A DNA stretch of 64,000 nt from Diphasiastrum complanatum (taxonomy: Eukaryota; Streptophyta; Lycopodiopsida; Lycopodiales; Lycopodiaceae). This document shows positions 1 to 64,000 of the stretch, piece by piece. The number at the start of each line of letters is the position of its first letter. Position 1 is the first letter of the stretch. The position numbers were made by a program, and so were the translations under genes. The notes beneath the pieces are model-generated. The model was not told the DNA's origin. It ran no database searches and saw nothing but the letters and a program-made list of their open reading frames with translations. The stretch lies in contig CM055100.1 of NCBI GenBank assembly GCA_029204225.1, positions 65,815,812-65,879,811 of the forward strand, written 5' to 3'.

Positions 1-34
<34 letters not shown>

Positions 35-43
35 TTTATTAAT

Positions 44-73
44 GTCTTTTCCATGCCAAAAGGCATATAAGAC
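44..73 (-). other. LINE 3' stem-loop, copy A1
   Basis: In the LINE RNA sense the outer stem is GTCTT with AAGAC and the inner stem is ATGCC-TTTT-GGCAT. It is followed by ATTAATAAAG and the (TC)n tail. It is probably the signal that the LINE reverse transcriptase recognises on its own RNA. That role is inferred from its conservation in every copy here and from known 3' stem-loops of stringent-type LINEs. Confidence 0.75.
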
Positions 74-221
74 CAAATGGAGTACATGTCAAGTATGTGA
101 AAACCGTGGGAGTGTATATAAACGTCTCCAAGAAAAAACTATGCATAAAAGAGAAATGAACAACATAACTATAAATTACAAATTGCCAATTGTCCATATA
201 GCTGCCAGGAGTAGAGTAATA

Positions 222-2898
222 TCATGTAGTGCTACTGCTGAAGAAAGATGTGATACGAGCTGCAACATGAGGTAACATGGATCGTCGCTGACGTCGTCTA
301 GGAGGGTGAAAACTGTGCGCGCTCGTAACATGGCGTGAAGTGCGAACTGCAGCATGACTATGAGTGATACACTGTCTCTGACATCGGTGAGGTGGTGTGT
401 CATCGTCATCGTATTCAGACCGTGTCCGTCTCCTGGTGAAGAAGGATGTAATCTGAGCCTGAGAGCTAGGATGTGGCTGGTTAGCTGACTGGTACATATC
501 CTGGCGCAGCAAGACCATCTCTCGTAGCATAAGTGCGACACAACGAGAGTCCTCATAATTAATCAGTGCTCTGAGTGTAGTAGGCATGTCACGGAATAGA
601 CAGTGATATCTCCCTCTAATCTCATAATATATGGGGCATCTGAAGATGAAATGCTCCTCGGACTCTATCTCATGAAGGGGACATAGCAGGCATAGTCTCT
701 CTTTTCGTGGTGTACCCTGGAATCTACCTGTCTCAATAGCCAGCTGATGGGAGGAGACTCTAAACTGTCGTACGGTCGAGATATGCTCTGTATAAAAAAC
801 ATCTAATATACTGGTGTGTACCCAAAGGGAGATCAGTGATAGTGATACCAAATACTTCCATGAGAGTGTGATGCCTGAGAGAACCATGATAGCCTGTATC
901 CCTGAGTCTGGAGGTGATGAGAGGACATGAGTGCAATCTGCGTATACCGCCTCTCTGTATCAGGAAGTGCCTGAGCTCTCCGGATGTACGTGATGAGCTG
1001 GAAGGCTGCCTCAATCTGAATAAGGGGGGTGGCAAACTATGCAAGGATGATCTCATGTGGAACCAAGGGCTTCGCTCGAATCATGCGAGCTAACATGGTA
1101 GTCTATAGGCGTGAAATGCTGGACCAATGTGAGGATGATAGTCCTGTACACCATATCTCTTCCACATACAATGCTGAGGGGGTGACGATGGTGTCAAACA
1201 GTCTGCACTTACTCAGGGCATCTCGAATAGACTTACGGAAGCAGAGTCTCTCCAGCTGGACTAGGGAAGAGTGGCCCTTCCCAAGTCTAGAAGTAGCCGC
1301 CTATCTCATACTGAAGGTAGGACCAGAGAAGAGCACACCCTGGTAAGTGTACGAAGAGACCACCTCTAGGGGTTGTCCATCAAAGGTAAGCTCCTGGCGC
1401 TGCATGAAGGCCCGAGAGGTATTGAAGACCATAACTCTGGTCTTCGAGAGATTCACCCCTAGACCCCACTGAGTGCAAAAGGTGTGTAAACAGTCCAACT
1501 GTCTCTGTAATCCCTCTCTGGTATGGGAGACTAGTACCACATCATCCGCATAGAGGAGGATGGCAATCAGAATGTCCCCAAGCTGACAACCGTCCCCACC
1601 GCACTGAGAGATGACCTACTCTAGCTCGTCAATATATAATCCAAAGAGAATTGGTGAGAGAGAGCATCCCTGCTTAACCCCAATAGTGCTCCAGATCCGC
1701 TCAGATATGCCACTACCATGACGGAAGCAACCCAAAACCCTCTCATAGATGACAGCTAGGATAATATCTGTAGAGAAACCCAGGTCTCGAAGTCTCTGGA
1801 TGAGTAAGGAGCGCGGGACATCAAAGGCTTTTCTGAAGTCCACAAAACAACAGTAAACCTTTTCTCTCCTGTGTCTAGTTTCCTCAATGAGGGCTCGAAG
1901 TGTGAATATGTGATCTGTAGTGGAATAATGTGCACGGAACCTTGCCTGACCCAAAGCATGTAATCTCCTGGACTCTGCCTCTGAGGTAACTGCATACTGG
2001 AGGATGGTGCCATATAGTTTCGCGAGAACGTGGCCAATCATAATAGTGCGGTAATTACCAGGTACCATGGGGTCACCATTTTTATGGATAGGATGTATGA
2101 TGTTGGTGCACCAAGAGGATGGGAAGGCCTCAACAACGGCATGGTTAAGGAGAGTGGATAAGGTAGGGGCAAGAGTATCGGAGGCGTGAATCAATAGCTC
2201 AGATTCAAGGTCTTCAATGTCCCTGGTGCGGTGGGTTTTCAGCTTCTTGATTGCTGCCTGAACCAGGTCAGGGGTGAAAAAGGTGAAGTCTGAAGGTCGA
2301 GGAGAGATGGAGATGGGCGTATCAGTGGGTATAGTGTAAAGCTGGGTAGCATAGTCGGTCCAGGTATGTAGATCGTCCAGTAGAGGGGGTGGGGCACGAG
2401 GGATAAACTCACGCCAAAAGGCACCAGAGGAGCTGAGAAGGAGGTTCACAAGACGGTTACCTTTGGAGTCATCATAGGCACGTTTTTTGCGACGGAGTGT
2501 ACGATTGTACAATTGCCGTGAGGAGCGGAGGAGATGGCGGGCGTGGAAACGAGCATGTGTGACAGAGTGGTGAAGGGATCGGCATTCCACGTCATACCAT
2601 GGTGGATGGAAAGGTCGGGATGAATGTGGATGCATTGGTTTGTGTTTATGAGGTTTAGAGGGGAAAGCGAACGTAACAGCAGTGTGGAGACAGGTGGTGA
2701 GGAGGCGGCTTGTGACTCAAGCGGTTCACTGTGTGGAAAAGAGTGAAGTAAGGAGGCGAGGGATTCCTGGTAGAGTGGGATGGAGAGGGGGTGGAAGGTG
2801 TATTTGGGTGCACGGGGAAGAATGGATTGGTGTAGAGGTTGTAATGGTGGAAGGTGGCCAATAGCGAAGGATAAGGACGAATGATCAGAGAGGGTGGT
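222..2898 (-). pseudogene. LINE ORF2, reverse transcriptase and C-terminal zinc-binding part (broken)
   Basis: Minus-strand reading shows the RT blocks in order: TIMIGHVLAKLYGTIL, DFRKAFD, IGVKQGCSLSPILFGLYI, and past a stop near 1616 YADD-VVLVS followed by FNTSRAFMQRQ. Near 640-720 comes the LINE C-terminal Cys/His region (LCLLC, then EEHFIFRCP and YYEIRGRYHCLF). This is the target-primed reverse transcriptase of a non-LTR element. A TAG follows the ELE of the GLYIDELE block, where the sister copy at 55.8 kb has an arginine codon, and other frame breaks follow. The upstream end is cut at 2898 by the gypsy element and continues at 5918. Confidence 0.85.
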
Positions 2899-3256
2899 TG
2901 TTACGAGCTCGTAACCAGTGCCGAACCCTAGGGAACTCAGATAGGTCAGATACCACAGTCAGGGTCGTGTCCAGCGTACATGACCAACAGGGCAAGACAG
3001 TGTGAGTAGTGTGCCCCAGCACGGTCCATAGCCATGGCAGGCCTAACACAGCCTAGGGACCCTGTCAGCAGGATAGGGCCCCCAGTTGGGTCCCGACGTG
3101 CAGTCGGCCACATCAGTGCCACGTGGCCGACACTTGGCAGTTGCATGCTACCAGTCCTCACATTGGGCTAGGAGGGGCTTACTCTATATCAGGGAGTAGG
3201 CAAGGTTGGGTGGATCAGTTAGTGTTTGCCCTACTGTGGTGTTAGGATCTATTACA
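2899..3256 (+). repeat. 5' LTR of gypsy 1
   Basis: A 358-bp LTR with TG...CA ends, related to the copies at 5576, 31212 and 39944. Against the 3' LTR it differs by a short indel near 3050 and scattered changes, so the insertion is not recent. Confidence 0.92.
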
Positions 3257-3257
3257 C

Positions 3258-3270
3258 TGGTATCAGAGCC
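3258..3270 (+). promoter_or_regulatory. Primer-binding site for initiator tRNA-Met
   Basis: TGGTATCAGAGCC begins two bases after the 5' LTR. This is the standard plant retrotransposon primer site complementary to the 3' end of tRNA-iMet. The same site appears in the other gypsy copies here that keep a 5' LTR. Confidence 0.9.
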
Positions 3271-4058
3271 ATCTCCATCCTAGGGGAGCTAGTTTTCAGC
3301 AGTGGAGAAAGTAGCTAGATTGCTCAGAACTTCTTCAAGTTTTCAGAAATCTACAAAGCAGGGCCAGCGCTGGAAAATCAGTAGGATACTGAGAAAATCG
3401 TGGTGAAAACTTCTGTTTTCTACCTGGGATTTGAGGCAAAATAGAAGTGCAGGTCCAGCGCTGCCAGATTAGGCTTCAATCCTGATTTTCGAGTGAAATT
3501 TTAGCAAGTTCTCAACGTTTCCAGAGCAGAAAGGTTGGCATAGGTTCAGCGCTCCTAGAGCTGAGGAAAAATCAGAATTTGGAACACTTTTTGGGCCCCA
3601 AATTAGGAGAAATTGGGCTAGTTAGGTTGCTTCCTAGTCAGCGAGGGTAGGAACTTGTTTGTTCCGGATTTTTCTTGCATCCTTTCCAGATTTTACTCGA
3701 CTTTTGGGAAGTTTCAGGGCTGCCACAGATCAGCGAGCAGGGTACCATCACAAATTCCAGGATTTGCAAGTGGATTTGGGCTTTGAATCTGGTTTTTTGG
3801 TACCAATACTGAAGCTGTCAGATCAGCGAGGAGGGATAGCAAAAAAATTTCAGATCTTGTGCCTCCTATTCGGATTTCTCACAATCACAGGTCTGAAAGC
3901 AGTTGAAGAAGAGCTGAAAGGGCTTTTCTTGATTCTCTCTGTGGAAGTACAGTCCTCAGAAACAGCTAAGTCATCTTTCCTTTACCTTGTACAGTTGTAA
4001 ATTAATCTTTTGACTTTTTTTCATCAGAAGTTAAGGTAGCTCTCTTCCAGTTCCGAAG
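3271..4058 (+). other. Untranslated leader of gypsy 1
   Basis: About 790 bp between the primer site and gag, with no credible coding region. Short motifs such as CAGCGCT recur through it. The homologous leader of gypsy 2 is at 30409-31198. No function is visible beyond being the retroelement leader. Confidence 0.6.
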
Positions 4059-4550
4059 ATGACCACTCCTCAGGGACCTGATCAACCCCCGGAGAGAGGC
4101 TTCGACGAACTTGAAACAAAAGCCGTGGCTTACAGAAAAGGGAAGGAACCCATGGAAGTAGAAGTATAGGAACAGTTCGCCGAAGAACTCGACGAACTGG
4201 TTACCAAGGAGCAGTTTCTCCAGTTGGTAACAGAAGTGGATGAACTGAAGTTGGCATTAGCCAATTTCAAGTCCAATGTGGACGACTCGTTCGCTGAACT
4301 CGAAAGCTTAATTTTGAGTTCCGCGAAAGGAAGCCTTCCCTCCACTTCTCAGTTATCCCCTTCTCCACTTCCATCAGTTTCGGGTGAGACTTTACGGTCT
4401 CACCCCAGTGTTTTTAAAGATTTAAAGCCTCCTACTTTTAATGGGGAAGAGAAGGATAGAAATGTAGATATTCTACAAACCTTCCTCAGCAAATGGAAGA
4501 ACATTCATGCTCTTAAACAGACCCCTGACCATTTGCAAGTTGTCAGCTAA
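4059..4550 (+). pseudogene. gag N-terminal part of gypsy 1 (broken)
   Basis: It starts MTTPQGPDQPPERGF at 4059, like the gag of the copies at 30408 and 45099 (minus). An early TAG follows EVEV near 4168. Reading resumes in the same frame (KLALANFKSNVDDSFAEL, then PPTFNGEEKDRNVDILQTFL) and stops at the deletion joint after DHLQ at about 4538. Gag would form the nucleocapsid particle, but this copy lacks the rest of the capsid domain and the zinc knuckle. Confidence 0.85.
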
Positions 4551-4970
4551 TCGGAGACAAAGACCATCAGGTATTCTTATGTGACTTTTAGTTTATTCCT
4601 GAAGTTTATTCAGCAGAAAATCAATAAATTAGAAACTTTATTGTCTAAATTTAAAGATGTTTTTCCTGAAGATTTGCCACATGGTTTACCACCTAGCAGA
4701 GAAGTAGATCATGTAATAAACCTTGTACCAGGTACAACACCTGTTTCTAAACCTCCGTATCGGGTCAGCCGAACAGAGGATGAAGAAATAACTAGGCAGT
4801 TAACAGATTATCTTGGGAAAGGCCAAATTCAGACCAGTAGTTCACCATGGGCCTCACCAGTCCTATTGGTGAAAAAGAAAGAGGGGTCTATGCGTCTTTG
4901 CGTAGATTACAGAGCCCTCAATAAAGTCACAATAAAGAACAAATACCCTATGCCTCGGGCAGACGAGTAG
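4545..4970 (+). pseudogene. pol fragment of gypsy 1 (RT N-terminus only)
   Basis: The sequence jumps from gag into the protease-RT linker ([12 protein letters not shown], then a TAG where sister copies have Gln) and on into RT ([56 protein letters not shown]). It ends at ADE followed by TAG, exactly where the next deletion joins it to the integrase C-terminus. The catalytic aspartates of RT are missing. Confidence 0.85.
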
Positions 4971-5554
4971 GGTTTAAACAAGAAAAAGTTGAAGCAGCCA
5001 AAAACTTTTTAGAGGACCTAAACCAGATGATAGAACATGCTAAGCGTAGCATTGGGCAGTCCCAGGATCGAGCCAGGCATTATGCAGATCCTCACAGACG
5101 GGGTGTGCAGTTTTCCACTGGTGAGAAAGTCTACTTGAGAGTCCCAGTCGACTCTAAAACTCTCAAATCAGGAGTGTGTGCTAAGTTGTCTCCAAGGTAT
5201 TGTGGTCCCTTTACCATCAGTAGGAGACTAGGCGAGGTTACCTATGAACTAGAACTCCCACATAGCAGTAAGGTTTTTCCAGTCTTTCATGTAAGTCAGT
5301 TACGAAAAGCCTTAACCAGATCAGACAATCTGGTAGGGGACAGTGTTCTAGTTCTCCCATTGGATTCTCAGCAAACTCCACATGAACCAGAGGAGATTCT
5401 TGATAGTAGAGAGACGCAGACTCGTCATACTCTATACCGAGAATATCTGGTTAAGTGGAATGATCAGCCTGTTGAGAATGCCACTTGGGAAAGAGGCAGC
5501 GTCCTTCGCAGGATTTTTCCAGACTTTGTCTTAGAGGACCAAGACGGTTCTTAA
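4968..5554 (+). pseudogene. Integrase C-terminal region with chromodomain, gypsy 1
   Basis: It encodes [48 protein letters not shown] and then a chromodomain-like tail ([20 protein letters not shown]), ending in a stop just before the purine tract. In chromoviruses the chromodomain guides integration to chromatin. Here it survives without the integrase catalytic core, so it has no integration activity of its own. Confidence 0.88.
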
Positions 5555-5575
5555 GGGGGAGGGAGTGTTACGAGC

Positions 5576-5917
5576 TCGTAACCAGTGCCGAACCCTAGAG
5601 AACACAGATAGGTCAGATACCGCAGTCAGGGTCGTGTCCAGCGTACATGACCAACAGGGCAAGACTGTGTGAGTAGTGTGCCCCAGCACGGTCCATAGCC
5701 ATGGCGGGCCACCCTAGGGACCCTATCAGCAGGATAGGGCCCCCAGTTGGGTCCCGACGTGCAGTCGGCCACGTCAGTGCCACGTGGCCGACACTTGGCG
5801 GTTGCATGCTACCAGTCCTCACACTGGGCTAGGAGGGGCTTACTCTATATCAGGGAGTAGGCAAGGTTGGGTGGATCAGTTAGTGTTTGCCCTACTGTGG
5901 TGTTAGGATCTATTACA
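5576..5917 (+). repeat. 3' LTR of gypsy 1
   Basis: A 342-bp LTR directly after the purine tract AAGGGGGAGGGAG (5563-5575). It is followed at once by the target duplication GTGGT and then by LINE endonuclease sequence. Confidence 0.92.
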
Positions 5918-6720
5918 GTGGTAGGGGAGATATGGAATCTATGAATGAGAGGGATGGATGACGGTGACCCGATGAGGTAATCAACCACACTATGACCGCC
6001 ACTGTGAGGGTGACAAGTATAACTGCCAGAATTAGGCCAGTGTGGTAGGCCATTATAAATGGCTAACTCATGTGCCTCACCAAACTGTAACAGGTACTCA
6101 CCATATGAAGTAATAGGTCCCGGTCCATCATCAGAAAACCTGGTGATCTCCAAGCTGTCACTATCAAGGGCATGGACTCGCATCTGATCTGTAGCATCAT
6201 GGAACTCTGTCTGTCGTGAAGCTGTCCGGGCATTAAAATCCCCAGTGAGGAAAATATGCCCTCGCTCTGCAAATCTGATGATATCGAAAGGTCCAAATAA
6301 GGTGAGCCAACACCCTCAACAAAGGAGGAGGACTCTGGAGGAAAATAGCAGGCAACAATGAAGGTATCCCTGTCCAAACCAGTCGCTCGTCTTGTGATAC
6401 GAAACCAAATATACCGTGCATGCTCATCATGCCTGACAAACTCAAACATTTGATGGAGGGACTCTCTGTATAGACAAGCCACTCCTCCCGAACCACGACC
6501 ACTGGCTGATCTAGTCTCAGATCTATATACTGAATCCCATTTGTATCCCGGGAAGGTGGGTAAACCTCGCACCTGGCTCTCGTGAGTCTCCATGAAAAAC
6601 AATAGGTCTCGACCGGTGATAAAGTCAATCAGATCGCCTGCTGTAGAAGATGAGTGGATGCCTTCACAGTTCCATACCCCAATCTGAAGATGGTATGGAT
6701 GGGGCCCCGGGATGCTCCCA
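5918..6720 (-). pseudogene. LINE ORF2, endonuclease domain (broken), copy A1
   Basis: Minus-strand translation gives an apurinic-type endonuclease. IGVWNCEGIHS near the N-terminus is the equivalent of the WNCRGL start of plant L1 ORF2. LFFMETHESQVRG holds the E of the active site, and GRGSGGVACLYRES and ACYFPPESSSF follow. The domain is spread over two frames (about 6602-6063 and 6183-5923), so at least one frameshift is present. It nicks target DNA at the start of target-primed reverse transcription. It continues into the RT part beyond the gypsy element. Confidence 0.82.
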
Positions 6721-6775
6721 ATCCCGGGTCCCCGAATTTCTAGCTCTGGGAACTGCTAGGGGTGCCAGCAACAAA

Positions 6776-8093
6776 TTATATCTGGCCATCTCGATATATA
6801 ACCCGTCTACCAGTCTCTCGAGCCACCTGGAAGGCTTTACGCCTCTCCTCAACCTGGATGTAGGTAAGATCGTCATCCATATATATGGTAGTGCCACGTA
6901 ACTGGGCTCTACAGCGTAAAGCTTTTTTGCGGCTGTCTAGGGATGTGAAGCGAACGATCAATGTAGCTGCCTCTCTGGTGGTCCTCCAAGCTGTATCTAG
7001 CCTATCTTTCACATGTCCTAGAGTGGTCTCGAGAAATCTCGTAGCCTCGGCAATGGCATCCTATGTGTCCGGTATGCCACGAACCCTATTGTTATTTGCC
7101 TTTTGCTCCCTTGACCACTTTTCCGAAATGGTGGCTGAGATGACCGAGGAGATGGGAGCGCTAGGCTTGGTGCCTTTCTTCAATACTGTTGCCCATGAGA
7201 GGGTTTCTTCTTTATGTTGTTCCATCTTATTTTCAAGTTCCCCGTATCATGGTGGTGGCCGATTCCGAGGTCGCAACTTGTTTACTATTGATCGCTTGTT
7301 CCAATGAGGCAACTTTGGATTGCAACAAGTTCTTTTCTTTTAGTAAGGTGACCACTATTCCCTGCAGTTGTGAAAATTCCTGTTGCAAAAGCTGGAAATC
7401 CGCTTTCATTTGGTCAGCTTCCCAAGAGGAAAATAGTTCAGTTGATTTGGAGGGAGTGTATGGGATAGGTACTGTAGATTGGGGAATTGTGGATTCGTGG
7501 GAAATAGGAATAGGAAGGAGGCCGGGAGGAGTGGCCAGATTGATAGGATTGGAGATCAATGAAGATGCAGAAGAGGTGGAAGAAGAAGAAGATGAGAGAG
7601 GGGAAGGAAGAGCAGAGGCAGGGGGGGGTGTTGCATCAGAGGAGGCAGCGAGTGCAAGGGGGGGTGGACAGGCAACAAAGGCAGGGTCTGGACAAGCAGG
7701 AGGTGGATGGGCAATGAGTACAGGGACTGGACAAGCACCAGGGGCAGGGGGTGGGCGGACATCGAGGGGGGGTGGGTTCCAGCGAGGGCAGGGGGTGGGC
7801 AGGTAGCGAATGCAGGGGGGGGGCTTGCATCGAGGACAGGGTCTGGACCAACCTTGAGGGCAGGGGGTGAGCGGACAGCTAGGGGGGGGGGGTGGTTCCG
7901 GTGAGGACAGGGGGTGGGCGGAGGGTTGATTCCAGCAGGGGGGTTGATTCCAGCGAGGAGGAAATGGAGGAGATGGCAGCCAGCCAGCAAGGGAGATGGC
8001 AGCGGTAGGGGTAGGAGAGCGGGAGGAGCTACGTGTGGAGCGAGGGCTACGTGTGGAGCGAGGGGGGGGGGCTGAGCCACGGAGGGGAGCCAT
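6776..8093 (-). pseudogene. LINE ORF1 (coiled coil, RRM-like, C-terminal domain), copy A1
   Basis: It starts MAPLRGSAPPPRS at 8093. A long Pro-rich low-complexity stretch (about 8060-7540) is followed by a probable coiled coil (QLLQQEFSQLQG, VASLEQAINSK). After a frame break come RVRGIPDT, a region like an RRM start, and WRTTREAATLIVRFTSLDSR then ALRCRAQLRG, which resembles the C-terminal domain of L1 ORF1 proteins. No CCHC zinc knuckle is visible. ORF1 proteins coat the LINE RNA. The homologue on the + strand at 39 kb is better preserved. Assignment by layout and short motifs only. Confidence 0.65.
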
Positions 8094-8128
8094 AGCTGAG
8101 AGAGGGAGGATCAGGGAGGGTCAGGTGA

Positions 8129-8283
8129 GAGAGAGGGAGAGAAAAGAAGAGCTCTATTAATGTCTTTTCCATGCCAAAAGGTAGATAAGACAAAAGAAGT
8201 ACATGTCAAGTATGTGGTAACCATGAGAGCGTCTAAAACATCTCCAAAGCTCTAATAGAGAAAACATCTAGTACAAACTAAGA
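8129..8283 (-). mobile_element. Severely 5'-truncated LINE 3' fragment
   Basis: A GA-rich tract (8129-8150) precedes a LINE 3' UTR of type A of only about 130 bp (hairpin region 8162-8191, with the inner stem decayed). It adjoins the 5' end of LINE A1, giving a head-to-tail pair. A second GA-rich tract follows at about 8293-8327. Confidence 0.7.
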
Positions 8284-8292
8284 TAAATACAT

Positions 8293-8327
8293 AAATGAGA
8301 GAGAGAGAGAGAGAGGGAGAGAGAGGG
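8293..8327. repeat. (GA)n microsatellite
   Basis: About 35 bp of GA/GGGA repeats next to the truncated LINE end. Confidence 0.85.
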
Positions 8328-8798
8328 TAGAGTCATAATTAATGTTTTCATTTTTGTAAAGATCTAGCTGGGTTGTTTTTCAGTAAAGTTCAGATTTCTT
8401 TTAGGTTTTGCAGTGACATAGAGGTTATGCAGATCTGCCCTTCATCTAAGTGTTGCCAGATAAAACTTGTTATTTTTTGTGCAGCACTGTTTGATTTTAC
8501 TTCTTGTCTCATCCTTCCAACACTTCCATCATGCTGCATCGGTACTATTATCTTTGCTGCATCGGTACCACTGTTGTGATGGCAATTGTTATAACATGAT
8601 AATAGAAGACAACATTACTAGACACAACAGTTGGCAGAGTGGGTCTGTGAATTCAAGGATGACCTTATGAATCTCAAAAGTGATTCACAGATTAATTTGT
8701 GGCATTGGGTTTTTCATCATGCTTAGTTACAGAGCATCAGTTTGGCATTGTGACATCTTTGATGAGACTTGGATGAAACTTTATTTTGTGGTTCAGAG
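8328..8798 (+). other. UTP10 intron sequence
   Basis: No exon could be supported here. Some short open stretches occur, but none has both splice sites and recognisable UTP10 residues. No repeat is obvious. Confidence 0.4.
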
Positions 8799-62748
<53,950 letters not shown>

Positions 62749-64000
62749 GTGAGGTAATTCTCTTTTTTCTTTGATCTTTCTTTTTATCTGATTATCAAGC
62801 CTACTGGAAACCATTCTGTATGTCTATTTGTAACTGGGTATACTGTTTCATTATCCTCAATTGGATTGCTTTGTTTGGGTCAGAATTTACGAGACTATGT
62901 AGTTTAACGGGGAATTCCACAAAGCACCTGGAAATAAGTCATTTATTGATTCATGTTGACAGAAAAGAAAAGGTTGCATATGTCCATTTTTATTTTGCAA
63001 GTTTCCTTGATTCTTGATAGTCTTATGTAGGGAATGGCTTACACTTATTCAAATTCAATTTTTAGAAATTTATTCTTTCGTTTTAGTAAATAATTGGGCC
63101 TCAATGTATTCTTTTCCTTTACAAGAACAATTATAAGAGACGTTTTAGTAGCTATAATCAAGGAAAGTATCTAAATCAGACCTTATTGTGTGGTATACTC
63201 CTTGGGGCTTGATCATTTACGTTCAAATCTCCGAAACAATAATAATTGCCCAGTTTGGGCATGTAGTCATTCGTTCAAGGAGTTGATGGCTTTCCAAGAA
63301 AAATATTTGGCAATAAGGTGCCCAACGCTAATTGGAGACTATGACTATACATACCCTGGAATGGGGTCATTATTTGAGAATTGATGGCTATTGATTATTT
63401 TGGTTTGCAGTGTCTTTGAGGGAGAATTTAGAGATGCAGTGTTCCTTTGTTCAATGGCTCGTAGGACTGTTTATTGTCATTTGTTCTTGATATCTTCATA
63501 GGAGAATCAATCCATTTGAAAGTGCTTTTGTTGTAACATGGAATTGAAGCACTCTCTAGGGCAAAGAGAAATCCTTTTGTCCTTCAATAAGTGGTGAACT
63601 GGTCAGGACTATCCTTTTTCTCCTTCAGGTCTCCAATCTGCTCCAAAATGAGCACATACTAAACAGATATCCTTTTGTACTTACTAGATCCATAGGAGTT
63701 ACAAACAATTAGGGTGCTGACGAGTGTTGGGTGGGTCTAGAGTCATCCGGTTCTGGTTCCCAGTGTTAGAGTATTGATTCCTATAACCATGCAGTTTTTG
63801 AAAGCCATTTTATTATGATATCTGTTGGGTATAATAAACTGCCACCACCCAGTGCAGAACCTGGCCAATACGGAGGCAATATCCATCAATACCTATTCCA
63901 ACATCAATAACTGTATGCATAACCAAAACCTTGATACCAAAAATCAGATTCTCGATGAGTGTTAGTCCTAAGTGGTGTCACGAATTACGGTTCTAGCTTT
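62749..64000 (+). other. UTP10 intron, right edge
   Basis: No exon could be confirmed. A possible start at 63413 (after TTTGCAG) reads VFEGEFRDAVFLCSMARR in a phase that does not match exon 17, so it was not called. No transposon domain is visible. Confidence 0.5.

Larger units (their letters stand above)
2899..5917 (+). mobile_element. Ty3/gypsy chromovirus 1, internally deleted, 5-bp target duplication GTGGT
   Basis: Two LTRs (2899-3256 and 5576-5917) begin TGTTACGAGC and end ATTACA. The insertion is bounded by GTGGT at 2894-2898 and 5918-5922. The tRNA-iMet primer site follows the 5' LTR and a purine tract precedes the 3' LTR. At about 3.0 kb it is some 2.5-3 kb shorter than an intact relative. 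Most of gag after residue ~150, the protease, most of RT, RNase H and the integrase core are gone. It sits inside LINE copy A1, so it is younger than that LINE. The coding strand matches UTP10. Confidence 0.93.
1..8128 (-). mobile_element. LINE (L1-type), copy A1, antisense, split by a gypsy insertion
   Basis: Read on the minus strand, the element runs ORF1 (8093 down to about 6776), an endonuclease (about 6720 to 5923), then, after a 3.0-kb gypsy element, the reverse transcriptase and a C-terminal zinc-binding region (2898 to about 222), a 3' UTR, a stem-loop (44-73) and a (TC)n tail (1-30). Joined across the gypsy element it is about 5.1 kb, close to full length for a plant L1. All coding parts carry frameshifts or stops, so it is inactive. 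The 3' end is at the window edge, so its target duplication cannot be seen. It lies antisense in an intron of UTP10. Confidence 0.85.

Noticed and set aside
7556-8080. Open stretches on both strands in the Pro-rich/GC-rich region
   Set aside because: Overlapping frames over the low-complexity part of LINE ORF1; only the minus-strand 8093 frame has the expected layout.
63413-63520. Possible UTP10 exon 18 after TTTGCAG
   Set aside because: The open phase does not continue from exon 17 and the peptide is only loosely family-like.

Overview
This is nuclear DNA from a land plant. The evidence is GT-AG introns, Ty3/gypsy chromoviruses primed by initiator tRNA-Met, Ty1/copia elements, L1-type LINEs, a plant-type hAT transposase and many AAACCCT (plant telomere-type) motifs. 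The species cannot be read from the window. Introns of 7 to 21 kb packed with retrotransposons would suit a large-genome seed plant.

Only one host gene is visible, and it spans most of the window on the + strand. It is an internal part of the gene for the HEAT-repeat U3 snoRNP/SSU-processome protein UTP10 (HEATR1). I found 17 exons between 8799 and 62748. They total 2163 nt (721 codons), have no internal stop, and have compatible splice phases at every junction. Both ends of the gene lie outside the window. Large introns are 9150-19554, 19630-26516, 26689-47778 (about 21 kb), 48559-56739 and 58522-61652.

Layout. 1-8128: a long antisense LINE, split by a deletion-derivative gypsy element (2899-5917, target duplication GTGGT). 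8.8-9.15 kb: first two exons. 10.2 kb: a perfect 47-bp-arm palindrome. 11.2-13.8 and 14.2-18.9 kb: two further minus-strand gypsy elements that have lost the reverse transcriptase (the second has target duplication CTTGA). 19.55 kb: exon 3. 19.8-22.3 kb: a decayed copia element. 23.4-25.8 kb: LINE pieces. 26.5 kb: exon 4. The 21-kb intron then holds a truncated gypsy element (27.4-31.6 kb), a hAT transposase relic (31.6-34.06 kb), a repeat-rich stretch with telomere-like motifs (34-38.9 kb), and a + strand LINE (38.9-47.08 kb) carrying a nearly open gypsy element (39944-45209). 47.8-48.6 kb: exons 5-7. 48.7-56.6 kb: four antisense LINE copies head to tail, one containing a copia element (50350-53857, target duplication GAAAA). 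56.7-62.7 kb: exons 8-17.

The most interesting signal is in the LINEs. Each 3' end I could find carries the same two-stem hairpin with compensatory base changes between subfamilies. It is followed by ATTAATAAA-like sequence and then a (CT)n tail, so the LINE family explains many of the GA/CT microsatellites here. Its ORF1 protein looks like the coiled-coil plus RRM plus C-terminal-domain type known from mammalian L1, not the zinc-knuckle type usual in plants. A second candidate novelty is a set of short loci built from self-complementary words (GGACGCGTCC, AATCGCGATT, GGTACC and others) next to A/T homopolymers or (TA)n.
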